Assembly: GCA_007129775.1 (NCBI GenBank)
Contig: SKUV01000304.1
Span: 1 to 17,368, forward strand
Direction of reading: 5' to 3'
Length of the DNA: 17,368 nucleotides
DNA from: Paracoccaceae bacterium
GTDB taxonomy: Bacteria > Pseudomonadota > Alphaproteobacteria > Rhodobacterales > Rhodobacteraceae
The notes beneath the pieces were generated by a model that was given only the letters and a program-made list of their open reading frames with translations, ran no database searches and had not been told where the DNA came from. The translations under genes and the position numbers were made by a program. This document shows, one piece after another, positions 7,308-14,601 of this stretch; position 1 is the stretch's first letter; each line of letters opens with the position of its first letter.

Positions 7308-8992
7308 CGATCGATCCGATCACCCTGGCGGTGCTGGCCGGCCGCATGGAGCAGATCGCCGACGAGATGGACGCGACGCTGTTCCGCTCCGCCTTCAACC
7401 CCATCATCGCCGAGGCGCATGACGCCTCCCACGGCCTTTACCACGCCGACACGGGCGAGACGCTGGTGCAGGGCAAATCCGGCCTGCCGATCTTCGTCGG
7501 TGTCATGGCCTTTGCGGTGAAGGCGGTGATCGACAAGGCCGCCGCCGATGGCGATCTGGCCGAGGGCGATATCTATATCTTCAACGATGCCCATATCGGA
7601 GGCACGCATCTGTCCGACATGCGGCTGGTGCGGCCCTATTTCCACGAGGGCCGCGTGTTCTGCCACCTCGCCTCGGTCGGGCATTGGCACGACATGGGCG
7701 GCGCGGTGCCCGGCAACTACAACCCGCAGGCGACCGAGGTGTTTCAGGAAGCCTTCGTCCTGCCGCCGGTGAAGCTGATGCGCGGGGGCGTGCTGCAGCA
7801 GGATGTGGTTGACATCATCCTTCGCAACACGCGCCTTCCGGCCTCGGCGCAGGGTGATCTGAACGGGCAGTTGAACGCGCTGGATCTGGGGGTGAAGCGG
7901 CTGGATGCGCTGCTGGCCGAATACGGCGCCGAAACGGTGCGCGCCGCGCTCGATGCGCTGTCGGACCGCGCCGAGGCGCTGATCAAGGCCGAGGTGGCGG
8001 CCCTGCCCGACGGGCGCTGGCAGGCCGAGGATTTTCTGGACAATGACGGCATCAGCGACTCCCCCCTGCCGATCCGCGTGGCGCTTCAGATCAAGGGGGA
8101 CCGGCTCAGCCTCGATTTCACCGGCACCGCCGACGCCACGGCCGGCCCTGTCAACATCAGCCGCGGGACGGCCGAGGCCGCGGTCTATGTGGCGATCAAG
8201 CACATATTCTCCGGCCTGCCGGCCAATGCCGGGGTGATGCGGCCCCTGAGCATCACCATCCCCGACCGCAGCCTGCTGTCGGCGGAGTTTCCCGCCCCCA
8301 CGGGGGGCTATACCGAGACCATCCTGCGGATGATCGACGTGATTTTCGCAGGCTTCGCGCAGGCTGCGCCGGAACGGGTGGTGGCCAATGCCTATGGCAC
8401 GATCAACGCGCTCTCGCTCGCCGGCCACCGTGCGGACGGGCGGCGCTGGGTAATGTTCAGCTTCTATGGCGGCGGGCATGGCGGCTCGGCGGAAAGCGAC
8501 GGGCTCAACCACGGCAACGCGCCCATTTCCACCGCCACCATCCCGCCGGTGGAGATACTGGAGGCCGCCTATCCCGTGCGCTTCACCCAGTGGGCGCTGC
8601 GACCCGACAGCGCGGGAGCGGGGACCCATCGCGGGGGCTTGGGCGCGGTCTATGAGATCGAGTTGCTGGAAGAACATGGGCAGGCCTTCCTGTTCGGCGA
8701 GCGCGGCTGCTTTGCGCCGAAGGGGGCCGCGGGCGGCGGCGATGCGGCGCTGAACCGCTTTGATTATGAAAACGACGGCGCACGGCATGTGCCGCCGATG
8801 GTGTCGAAGATGGTGGGGATCGGATTGAAACGTGGCGAGAGGGTGCGGCTGGAAACACCGGGCGGCGGCGGATACGGTCCGCCTGCCGCGCGCGACCCGG
8901 CCCGGGTGGCCCGCGATGTGGCGCTGGGCTATGTGACGGCCGAGGCCGCCGATCGCGACTATGGCACCGGCTGGCGCGAGGTGCGGGCATGA
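7304..8992 (+). CDS. Hydantoinase B/oxoprolinase family protein (HyuB)
   Basis: A 562-residue subunit of the ATP-dependent cyclic-amide hydrolase/carboxylase family that includes hydantoinase HyuAB, 5-oxoprolinase and acetone carboxylase. Typical stretches are 'MDATLFRSAFNPII' near the N-terminus, 'NDAHIGGTHLSDM', 'GHWHDMGG', 'LDFTGTA', and the C-terminal 'DSAGAGTHRGGLG' and 'TPGGGGYGPP'. ATG 7304 forms an ATGA overlap with the NTF2-like gene; the longer upstream frame is a shadow of that gene. Its own stop overlaps the HyuA start by ATGA. It should carry out ring opening of an activated lactam, imide or hydantoin, using the phosphorylated intermediate made by HyuA. The exact ring is not deducible. 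Confidence 0.9.
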   Translation: MTIDPITLAVLAGRMEQIADEMDATLFRSAFNPIIAEAHDASHGLYHADTGETLVQGKSGLPIFVGVMAFAVKAVIDKAAADGDLAEGDIYIFNDAHIGGTHLSDMRLVRPYFHEGRVFCHLASVGHWHDMGGAVPGNYNPQATEVFQEAFVLPPVKLMRGGVLQQDVVDIILRNTRLPASAQGDLNGQLNALDLGVKRLDALLAEYGAETVRAALDALSDRAEALIKAEVAALPDGRWQAEDFLDNDGISDSPLPIRVALQIKGDRLSLDFTGTADATAGPVNISRGTAEAAVYVAIKHIFSGLPANAGVMRPLSITIPDRSLLSAEFPAPTGGYTETILRMIDVIFAGFAQAAPERVVANAYGTINALSLAGHRADGRRWVMFSFYGGGHGGSAESDGLNHGNAPISTATIPPVEILEAAYPVRFTQWALRPDSAGAGTHRGGLGAVYEIELLEEHGQAFLFGERGCFAPKGAAGGGDAALNRFDYENDGARHVPPMVSKMVGIGLKRGERVRLETPGGGGYGPPAARDPARVARDVALGYVTAEAADRDYGTGWREVRA

Positions 8993-11043
8993 CGCGCCGG
9001 ACCATGGTCGGCGTCGATGTCGGCGGTACCTTCACCGATGTTTTCGTGCTCGACGAAGCCACCGGCGCCGCGCGCGTCGCCAAGGTGCCCACCACGCGGC
9101 CAGATCAGTCCCGTGGCTTTCTCGACGGGATAGGGGCGCAGGTCGATGACCTCGGAAGCGTGGCCAGCGTTGTGCACGGCACCACCGCCGGGACCAACGC
9201 ACTCCTGGAGCGCAAGGGAGCGCGAATCGGCATCATCACCACCGCAGGCTTCCGCGACGTGCTGGAGATGCGCCGCCGCGACCGCCCCCGCACCTGGGGG
9301 CTGCGCGGCGATTTCGAGCCCGTGGTGCCCCGCGACCTGCGGCTGGAAGTGCCCGAGCGGGTGCTGGCCGATGGCACGTTGCACACGGCGGTGGACCTTG
9401 ACGCCGTGCGCGCAGCCGGAAAGGCGCTGCTGGAGCAGGGCTGCGCGGCGGTCGCGGTCCTGTTCGTCAACGCCTATGCAAACCCGGAAAACGAACGCGC
9501 CGCGCTGGCCGCGCTGCGCGATTTCTGGCCCACCCCCCATGTCACCTGTTCCTCGGACATTCTGCCCGAAATCCGCGAGTTCGAACGCTTTTCGACCACG
9601 GCGCTCAACGCCTATCTGCAGCCCGAGGTTTCTGGTTACCTGTCGCGGCTGGAGGCGGCGTTGCGCGATGGCGGCTTCGGCGGCGAGTTCCTGATCGTGC
9701 AGTCGAACGGCGGGGTCATGGCCGTCGATAGCGCCTGCCGCCTGCCGGTGCGCACAGCGCTGTCGGGTCCCGCCGCCGGGGTGATCGCGGCCGCCCATAT
9801 CGCCGAGGGCGCGGGCTTTGCCGACATCATCACTGGCGATATGGGCGGCACATCCTTCGATGTCTCGCTCATTGCCGGGGGGCAGCCGGCGCTGGCGGCG
9901 CAGACCTCCATCGATTTCGGCATGGTGGTGCGCACGCCGATGATCGAGATCACCACCATCGGCGCGGGCGGCGGCTCCATCGCCTGGGTGGACAAGGGCG
10001 GCCTTCTGAACATCGGCCCGGAAAGCGCAGGCTCGGACCCCGGGCCGGTGGCCTACGGGCGCGGCAACACGCGGCCCACGGTCACCGATGCCAATATCGT
10101 GCTGGGCCGGATCGACCCGGACCGCCCCATCGGCGGCGGCAAGCTGGATGTGGCCGCGGCCCGGGCGGCCATCGACGCGCATGTGGGCCAGCCCCTGGGC
10201 CTGAGCACCGAGGACGCGGCCGAGGCGATCATCCGCGTCGCCAATGCCCGCATGGCAGGCGCCATCCGGCTGGTCAGCATCGAGCGCGGGCATGACCCGG
10301 CGCGCTTTGCCTTCATGCCCTTCGGCGGCGGTGGCGCGCTGCATGCCGGCGCGATGCTGGCCGAGGTGGGTCTCGCCCGCGCCATCGTGCCGCGCTATCC
10401 GGGCGTGACCAGCGCCATGGGCTGCGTGATCGCCGACATGCGGCAGGATTTCGTGCAGACCGTCAATGCCATGACCGACAGTGCCGACACGCAGGCACTG
10501 GGTGCGCTGGTTCAGGACCATGTCGATCGGGGCATGCGGATGCTGGATGCCGCGGGCGTGGCCTTTGCCGGCCGCGCGGTCGAACTGGCGCTCGACATGG
10601 CCTATCTGGGCCAGACCCATACCGTCGCCGTGCCTCTGCCGGTGACGTTGCGGGACGGCCGCGTCACCCCGCCCGAACGGGCCCAGATCGCCACAGCCTT
10701 CGATGCCGCCTATACCGCGACTTACGGCCGGCTGTTACCCGGCGGGGTAACGCGTATCCTGAACCTGCGCACGGCGGTGATCGGCCAGCGGCCCAAATTC
10801 GACCTTGCCGGCCTCGCGCCGCAGGGCGCGGGCAGCACCGCCCCGCGCACCTCCCGCCCGGTGCATGTCGGCGCATGGGTGGAGGCCGCGATCTACGACC
10901 GGCTGGCGTTGCCCGTGGGCGCGGTTATCCCCGGCCCGGCGGTGCTGGAACAGCCCGATACCACCATCCTGATCGAACCGGGGATGACCGGAACCGTGGA
11001 CATGCACGGCAACCTGATCCTGACCAAGGCAGAGGCACGCTGA
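8989..11043 (+). CDS. Hydantoinase/oxoprolinase ATPase subunit (HyuA)
   Basis: A 684-residue ATP-binding partner of HyuB. The N-terminal phosphate-1 motif is 'GVDVGGTFTD' (8-17). A second nucleotide motif, 'GDMGGTSFDVSLI', comes about 285 residues in. 'HGTTAGTNALLERKGA', 'SGPAAGV' and 'GAGGGSIAW' are also family marks. The actin-like ATPase fold phosphorylates the cyclic amide carbonyl to drive ring hydrolysis. Length is normal for HyuA. The start overlaps the HyuB stop (ATGA) and the stop overlaps the next start (TGATG), so stoichiometric production is likely. Known relatives open hydantoins, N-methylhydantoin, 5-oxoproline and caprolactam, or carboxylate ketones. The LeuCD-like and lyase neighbours suggest a ring that gives a dicarboxylate skeleton. 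Confidence 0.92.
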   Translation: MTRRTMVGVDVGGTFTDVFVLDEATGAARVAKVPTTRPDQSRGFLDGIGAQVDDLGSVASVVHGTTAGTNALLERKGARIGIITTAGFRDVLEMRRRDRPRTWGLRGDFEPVVPRDLRLEVPERVLADGTLHTAVDLDAVRAAGKALLEQGCAAVAVLFVNAYANPENERAALAALRDFWPTPHVTCSSDILPEIREFERFSTTALNAYLQPEVSGYLSRLEAALRDGGFGGEFLIVQSNGGVMAVDSACRLPVRTALSGPAAGVIAAAHIAEGAGFADIITGDMGGTSFDVSLIAGGQPALAAQTSIDFGMVVRTPMIEITTIGAGGGSIAWVDKGGLLNIGPESAGSDPGPVAYGRGNTRPTVTDANIVLGRIDPDRPIGGGKLDVAAARAAIDAHVGQPLGLSTEDAAEAIIRVANARMAGAIRLVSIERGHDPARFAFMPFGGGGALHAGAMLAEVGLARAIVPRYPGVTSAMGCVIADMRQDFVQTVNAMTDSADTQALGALVQDHVDRGMRMLDAAGVAFAGRAVELALDMAYLGQTHTVAVPLPVTLRDGRVTPPERAQIATAFDAAYTATYGRLLPGGVTRILNLRTAVIGQRPKFDLAGLAPQGAGSTAPRTSRPVHVGAWVEAAIYDRLALPVGAVIPGPAVLEQPDTTILIEPGMTGTVDMHGNLILTKAEAR

Positions 11044-11642
11044 TGGACCCGAAAACCACCGCCCTGCTGACCATCGACCTGCAGAACGATTTTCTGCATC
11101 CGGAAGGCGCCTATGGCCGCGCCGGCCAGTCGGCCGCGGCCATCGCCGCATTGCCTGAACGGATACGGCCCCTGCGCGACGCGCTGAAGGCGGCGGGCGG
11201 GCATTATATCTCGGCCCAGTTCACGCTGGTCCCCGGCCCCGATGGCCCGCTGATCTCGCCGCATCTGAAGACGCTGCGCCCCTTCCTCGGGCCGGGGGAT
11301 TTCGAGCCCGGATGCTTCGGCCATGCGCTGGTCGACACCCTGCAACCGGCCGATTTCACGGTGGAAAAGGTGGCCTATTCCGCCTTCTACCAGACCCGTC
11401 TGGAGTTCATCCTTCGCAAGTCGGGCATCGAGACGCTGATCGTCGGCGGGATCGTCACAAATGGCGGCGTGGCCAGCACCTTGCGCGACGCCCATCTGCG
11501 TGACATTCACACCATCACCCTGACCGACGGCTGCGCGGCCTTCCGCGAGGATGTGCACGCGGCCACGCTCATTTCGCTGGGTACCGTAACGCAGGCGATG
11601 ACCTGCGCCGAGGCCACAGCCCTGATCGGAGGCGCAACATGA
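11043..11642 (+). CDS. Isochorismatase-fold hydrolase lacking the catalytic cysteine
   Basis: A 199-residue isochorismatase-like protein. It keeps Asp12 ('TIDLQNDF') and Lys109 ('VEKVAYSAF') of the Asp-Lys-Cys triad. The third motif, usually TNxCVxST-RDA, reads 'TNGGVASTLRDA', so Gly142 (codon GGC) stands where amidases such as N-carbamoylsarcosine hydrolase or maleamate amidohydrolase have Cys. True isochorismatases (EntB, PhzD) also have Gly here and work without a covalent intermediate. The enzyme may therefore not be an amidase. No isochorismate pathway is nearby. It lies downstream of HyuAB with TGATG and ATGA overlaps, where one expects hydrolysis of the ring-opened product. Fold certain, reaction uncertain. 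Confidence 0.85.
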   Translation: MDPKTTALLTIDLQNDFLHPEGAYGRAGQSAAAIAALPERIRPLRDALKAAGGHYISAQFTLVPGPDGPLISPHLKTLRPFLGPGDFEPGCFGHALVDTLQPADFTVEKVAYSAFYQTRLEFILRKSGIETLIVGGIVTNGGVASTLRDAHLRDIHTITLTDGCAAFREDVHAATLISLGTVTQAMTCAEATALIGGAT

Positions 11643-12502
11643 GCCTGAAAGCCCGCCTGAGCGCGGCCGAGATCCTGATCGCACCCGGTGTTTTCGACGG
11701 GCTGACCGCGGCGCTGGCCGAAGCGGCCGGGTTCGAGGCGCTCTATCTCTCCGGCGCGGCGGTGGCCTATACCCGCCTCGGCCGCCCCGATATCGGCCTG
11801 TCCACCATGTCAGAGATGGCCGACACCCTGGCGCTCATCCGCGACCGTGTGGCGCTTCCCATCATCATCGACGCCGATACCGGCCACGGCAATGCGCTGA
11901 ACGCTCAGCGCACCATGCGCGTATATGAACGCATGGGCGCCAATGCCCTGCAGATCGAGGATCAGACCTATCCCAAACGCTGCGGCCATCTGGACGACAA
12001 GTCACTGGTTCCCATGGCCGAGATGGTGGGCAAGATCACTGCCATGGCCGATGCGCGGGCGGACGACGGGACCCTGATCATCGCCCGCACGGATGCCATC
12101 GCGGTCGAGGGGCTCGCCGCGGCGCTGGACCGTGCCGAAACCTACCTCGAGGCCGGTGCTGACGCATTGTTCATCGAAGCGCCCCGCTCCGGGGACGAGC
12201 TGCGCCAGGTGGCGACCCATTTCGCCGGACGGGTGCCGCTGATGGCCAACATGGTGGAAGGCGGCGCCACGCCGGTGCAGTCGGCGGCCGACCTTCAGGC
12301 GCTGGGCTATGATCTGGTGATCTTTCCCGGCGGCATCGTCCGGGCAATCGCCCGCACTGCGGAGGAATATTATGCCAGCCTGCGCGCACATGGCTCGAAC
12401 AGCCCTTTTGCCGACCGCATGCATGATTTCGCCGGATTGAACGCGCGTATTGGAACAGAGGCGATGCTGGCCATGAGCAGGCGTTACAGCGACGTGCCAT
12501 AG
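11639..12502 (+). CDS. Isocitrate lyase/PEP mutase superfamily lyase
   Basis: A 287-residue TIM-barrel enzyme. Metal-binding Asp78/Asp80 are in 'IIDADTGHGN', Glu107-Asp108 in 'IEDQTYPKRCGH', and the lyase-type KRCGH loop with catalytic Cys115 is intact. That loop places it with C-C lyases (2-methylisocitrate lyase, 2,3-dimethylmalate lyase) rather than PEP mutase or oxaloacetate decarboxylase. The length matches these short lyases, not full isocitrate lyase. It ends the rightward operon, coupled by ATGA. The expected reaction is retro-aldol cleavage of a substituted malate to pyruvate, or another 2-oxoacid, plus a carboxylic acid. This fits as the step after LeuCD-like hydration. Methylisocitrate is less likely because no prpC or prpD is here. 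Confidence 0.87.
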   Translation: MSLKARLSAAEILIAPGVFDGLTAALAEAAGFEALYLSGAAVAYTRLGRPDIGLSTMSEMADTLALIRDRVALPIIIDADTGHGNALNAQRTMRVYERMGANALQIEDQTYPKRCGHLDDKSLVPMAEMVGKITAMADARADDGTLIIARTDAIAVEGLAAALDRAETYLEAGADALFIEAPRSGDELRQVATHFAGRVPLMANMVEGGATPVQSAADLQALGYDLVIFPGGIVRAIARTAEEYYASLRAHGSNSPFADRMHDFAGLNARIGTEAMLAMSRRYSDVP

Positions 12503-12529
12503 CCGCCACAATCGGCCCGCCGCCGGCGC

Positions 12530-12620
12530 GCTTCGACGCCCATGTCGAGACGGCGGTCATCGGAGCCGGCGCAGCCGGTCTGCCCGGCTGCTCCGGCCTC
12601 GAACCGTTTGCCGCGCAACG
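12530..12620 (+). pseudogene. FAD-binding N-terminal fragment of a flavoprotein oxidoreductase
   Basis: In the frame with GTC at 12544-12546 the DNA reads 'VETAVIGAGAAGL', the Rossmann beta-alpha-beta dinucleotide motif at the start of many FAD-dependent oxidoreductases (Gly codons at 12562, 12568 and 12577). After about 12 further codons the sequence loses any flavoprotein character and runs into the convergent LysR fragment. There is no in-frame start codon nearby. It looks like a truncated scrap of a gene that once followed the lyase. A chance match in GC-rich DNA is possible. Confidence 0.45.
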
Positions 12621-12670
12621 CAACGCAGCCGAGCAAGCCGGCACGACCCGACCCTACCCCGGAAAACAAC

Positions 12671-13312
12671 CTACCTCACGATCTTCGTCAGCCCGGGCAG
12701 CTCGATCTCGCGCAGGACCCGGATGAATGGGGCACGGGCGGTGTGCACATGGGCGGTGCGCGGCAGGAAAATGTCGATTTCGATCTCGGTTCGCGGTGTC
12801 AGCGGCACGACCGAAACCGCGCCCAGTTGATCCGGCGCCATCCCTGTAGGATCGATCAGGGTGAAACCCATGCCCGCCCGGACCATCTGGATTGCGGTGT
12901 CGGTGGAAGAGACCTCGTGCGTCACCCCCAGTTTCTCGGCGATCATCGGGTGGCGCTGATCGGTCAGCCGCCGGATCGCCGTTGTCTCGTCGAGCGCGAT
13001 ACAGGGCTCGCCCGCAAGCTCCATCGGGTCAAGCACCGCACGGCCGGCAAACCGATGCTCCCGGCGCAGGATGGCGCAGATCGCGCCCCGGGAAAAGGGC
13101 AGCGCATCGACATTCTCGGCCGGCACCGGCGTTGTCGAAATGCCGATGTCGAAGGCGCCGCGCGACAGTCTGACCGCCATGTAGCGGCGCGGGTAGACCT
13201 TGATCTTGAAGGTGGTGTCGAGACGCGCCTGCGCCAGCTGTAGCACCGCAGGCATCACCAGCCCGTCGAGCACACGCGGCTGCGACACGATCCTGATGGT
13301 CTCCGCTGCCAG
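12671..13312 (-). pseudogene. LysR-family regulator, effector domain only (DNA-binding part lost)
   Basis: About 213 codons encode a LysR substrate-binding domain: it opens 'ETIRIVSQPRVLDGLVMP', and contains 'FDIGISTTPVP' and 'VRAGMGFTLIDP'. The C-terminal end at a TAG (12671-12673) looks complete. The winged helix and linker helix, normally the first 90 or so residues, are absent. Following the frame upstream gives an in-frame TAG at 13313-13315. A GTG at 13286-13288 could start a 205-residue product, but it would not bind DNA and has no ribosome site that I can see. I treat it as a deletion remnant. Confidence 0.75.
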
Positions 13313-13315
13313 CTA

Positions 13316-13720
13316 TTCGCTGGCCACGATGATGCGAGAACTTGATGTCAACGCGCTCGACAGCTTTCGGCCCATCGGCCAGATCGGCACGCTGACGACC
13401 TCGCTCATGGCCGCCCCGGACGGGCCTTATCAGACGGTCGAGGATATCATCGAGGCCGCGCGCGCCGATCCGGGCGAGCTGACATGGGCGCACATGGGCG
13501 CACATGGGCGCATACCGGGCGCGGCAGCTTTCACCACGTGGCCGGTCAGGCCTTTCTGGACGCGCTGGAGCTTGACGCGGTGGACGTGCCCTTCGCCAGC
13601 GGCGGCCCCACCCGCACGGCGGTGATGGGCGGGGAGGTCGATTTCGGCTTTATCGGTGTGCAGCAGCGCGCGGGCTTCGAGGACGAGATCAACGCACTGG
13701 CCCTCGTTTCGGACAGCCCC
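13316..13720 (+). pseudogene. Tripartite tricarboxylate transporter receptor (TctC/Bug) fragment, frameshifted
   Basis: Two open frames together give the middle of a Bug-type periplasmic binding protein. The first has 'LDSFRPIGQIGTLTTSLMAA' and 'TVEDIIEAARADPGELTW'. The second has 'GRGSFHHVAGQAFLDALEL', 'VPFASGGPTRTAVMGGEVD' and 'INALALVS'. They are separated by a 10-bp unit present three times (13482-13511); reading through only one copy joins them in frame with the expected sequence. The signal peptide and first roughly 100 residues are missing, and after about 13720 homology stops. It begins where the LysR fragment ends, facing away from it as such regulator/transporter pairs normally do. 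Confidence 0.75.
13482..13511. repeat. Three perfect copies of a 10-bp tandem repeat
   Basis: The unit ACATGGGCGC occurs at 13482-13491, 13492-13501 and 13502-13511. The two extra units add 20 bases and shift the TctC frame. One copy (or four) would keep the frame open. It looks like slippage or a short tandem duplication inside a decayed gene. Confidence 0.9.
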
Positions 13721-14091
13721 CCAGCAAGCGGGAAGTTCTCGCATGTCGGCGCGGGTGGATGCCGGGTGAAAACGGGCGGCGGTGCACTGTTGATGGCTGC
13801 CCGACGTGGACGCAATCAGGCTATGCGCTCATTGATTTTCAAAGCCAGAAGATGACGGTTGCGTCGCGTGCATTGGCGCTTGTCGTGGCCGGCGGGTTTG
13901 CCGCGCGACTTCCGACCCCGGATGCGGGGCGTATCCCTTTGCCTTTCAACGCCCCCCGGATGGCGGCCGGATGACGCGCCAATCACGACAGCTTCCTGAC
14001 CGAGAACGAGACCGCCGCGTATTTCGACTGGATCATCACCACGTTGCGGCCGGTCGATGGCGCACAGGGCCGCCTGAGGCACGACACCGAC
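13721..14091. other. Unassigned degraded stretch
   Basis: No complete gene is visible. In one plus frame 13981-14070 reads 'NHDSFLTENETAAYFDWI' and on to 'TTLRPVDGA', which looks protein-like, but I cannot name a family and no start codon precedes it. Another frame (about 13816-13970) has a hydrophobic 'ASRALALVVAGGFAARL' piece, also unidentified. The long minus-strand frame is arginine-rich and looks like a shadow. It is best read as decayed coding DNA between two other gene remnants. Confidence 0.4.
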
Positions 14092-14210
14092 ACGCCGCTG
14101 ATCATTCGCGAAACCACGGTAATCGAGACCCGCGCTCGACCGGCCGCAACGTGGTGATGAATGGCGACCGGATCGCGCGGGCGGGCGCGCCGCCCGAGCT
14201 TGACCCGGGA
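14092..14210 (+). pseudogene. Amidohydrolase N-terminal fragment with a frameshift
   Basis: One frame encodes 'TPLIIRETTVIETR' (from about 14095) and, after a shift near 14134, the next encodes 'STGRNVVMNGDRIARAGAP'. Joined, they resemble the opening beta-sandwich strands of metal-dependent amidohydrolases (LLIRNATVID ... GDRIAAVG pattern). The catalytic barrel is missing; the sequence ends against the convergent membrane-protein gene. The assignment is by pattern only. Confidence 0.45.
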
Positions 14211-14234
14211 CAGGCCCCCCGGGCGCAGATCGGC

Positions 14235-14588
14235 TCAGGCCTCCTTGCGGCGGCCCAGAAGCGCCATGGCAGTATAGACGAGGATCATCAGCCCCCCAGC
14301 CCCGGCCAGCCCGATCAGAAGCAACACCACCCAGTCGATCGGCCCGCCGATATCGCGAAAGCCCGAATTGGTGATCCACTGCACGAACAGGATCGCCGCG
14401 ATCGCCCCCACCGGTGCGGTCAGTTCCGCCCGCAACAGCCGGCGGCTTTCCAGTTTGCGGTCGCGAATGAGCACATAGAGAAAGGCCAGCGTGATCACCA
14501 CGGCCACGGCCACCAGCGTCCAGAACAGCCAGACGCCGAACATCTCCTCGAAAACGGCAAGCAGCGTGCCGATGCTGAATTCTTCCAT
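14235..14588 (-). CDS. Small integral membrane protein, DUF5368-like
   Basis: A 117-residue protein with three likely membrane helices at about residues 17-40, 59-76 and 85-110. A basic stretch (RDRKLESRR, 42-50) lies between helices one and two, and the tail is basic (GRRKEA). An AGGAGG site stands eight bases before ATG 14588. It starts 13 bp after the SQR-like flavoprotein stop, so the two are co-transcribed. Size, topology and context resemble the Rhodobacterales DUF5368 family as I recall it; function is unknown. A role in anchoring or electron transfer for the flavoprotein is a guess from the neighbourhood. Confidence 0.78.
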   Translation of the reverse strand: MEEFSIGTLLAVFEEMFGVWLFWTLVAVAVVITLAFLYVLIRDRKLESRRLLRAELTAPVGAIAAILFVQWITNSGFRDIGGPIDWVVLLLIGLAGAGGLMILVYTAMALLGRRKEA

Positions 14589-14601
14589 CTCTCGATCCTC
14601 C

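Noticed and set aside
7145..10620. Two minus-strand open frames of about 550 codons opposite hyuB and hyuA
   Set aside because: Composition is typical of antisense shadows (many His, Arg, Gln, Gly) and no motif is recognisable, whereas HyuB and HyuA are unmistakable.
12671..13288. LysR effector domain as a functional GTG-started gene
   Set aside because: It lacks the DNA-binding domain, has no visible ribosome site, and an in-frame stop lies nine codons upstream of the GTG.
14205..14222. CCCGGG...CCCGGG stem as a terminator for the membrane-protein operon
   Set aside because: Each arm is itself palindromic, the stem is only six bases and no U-run follows.
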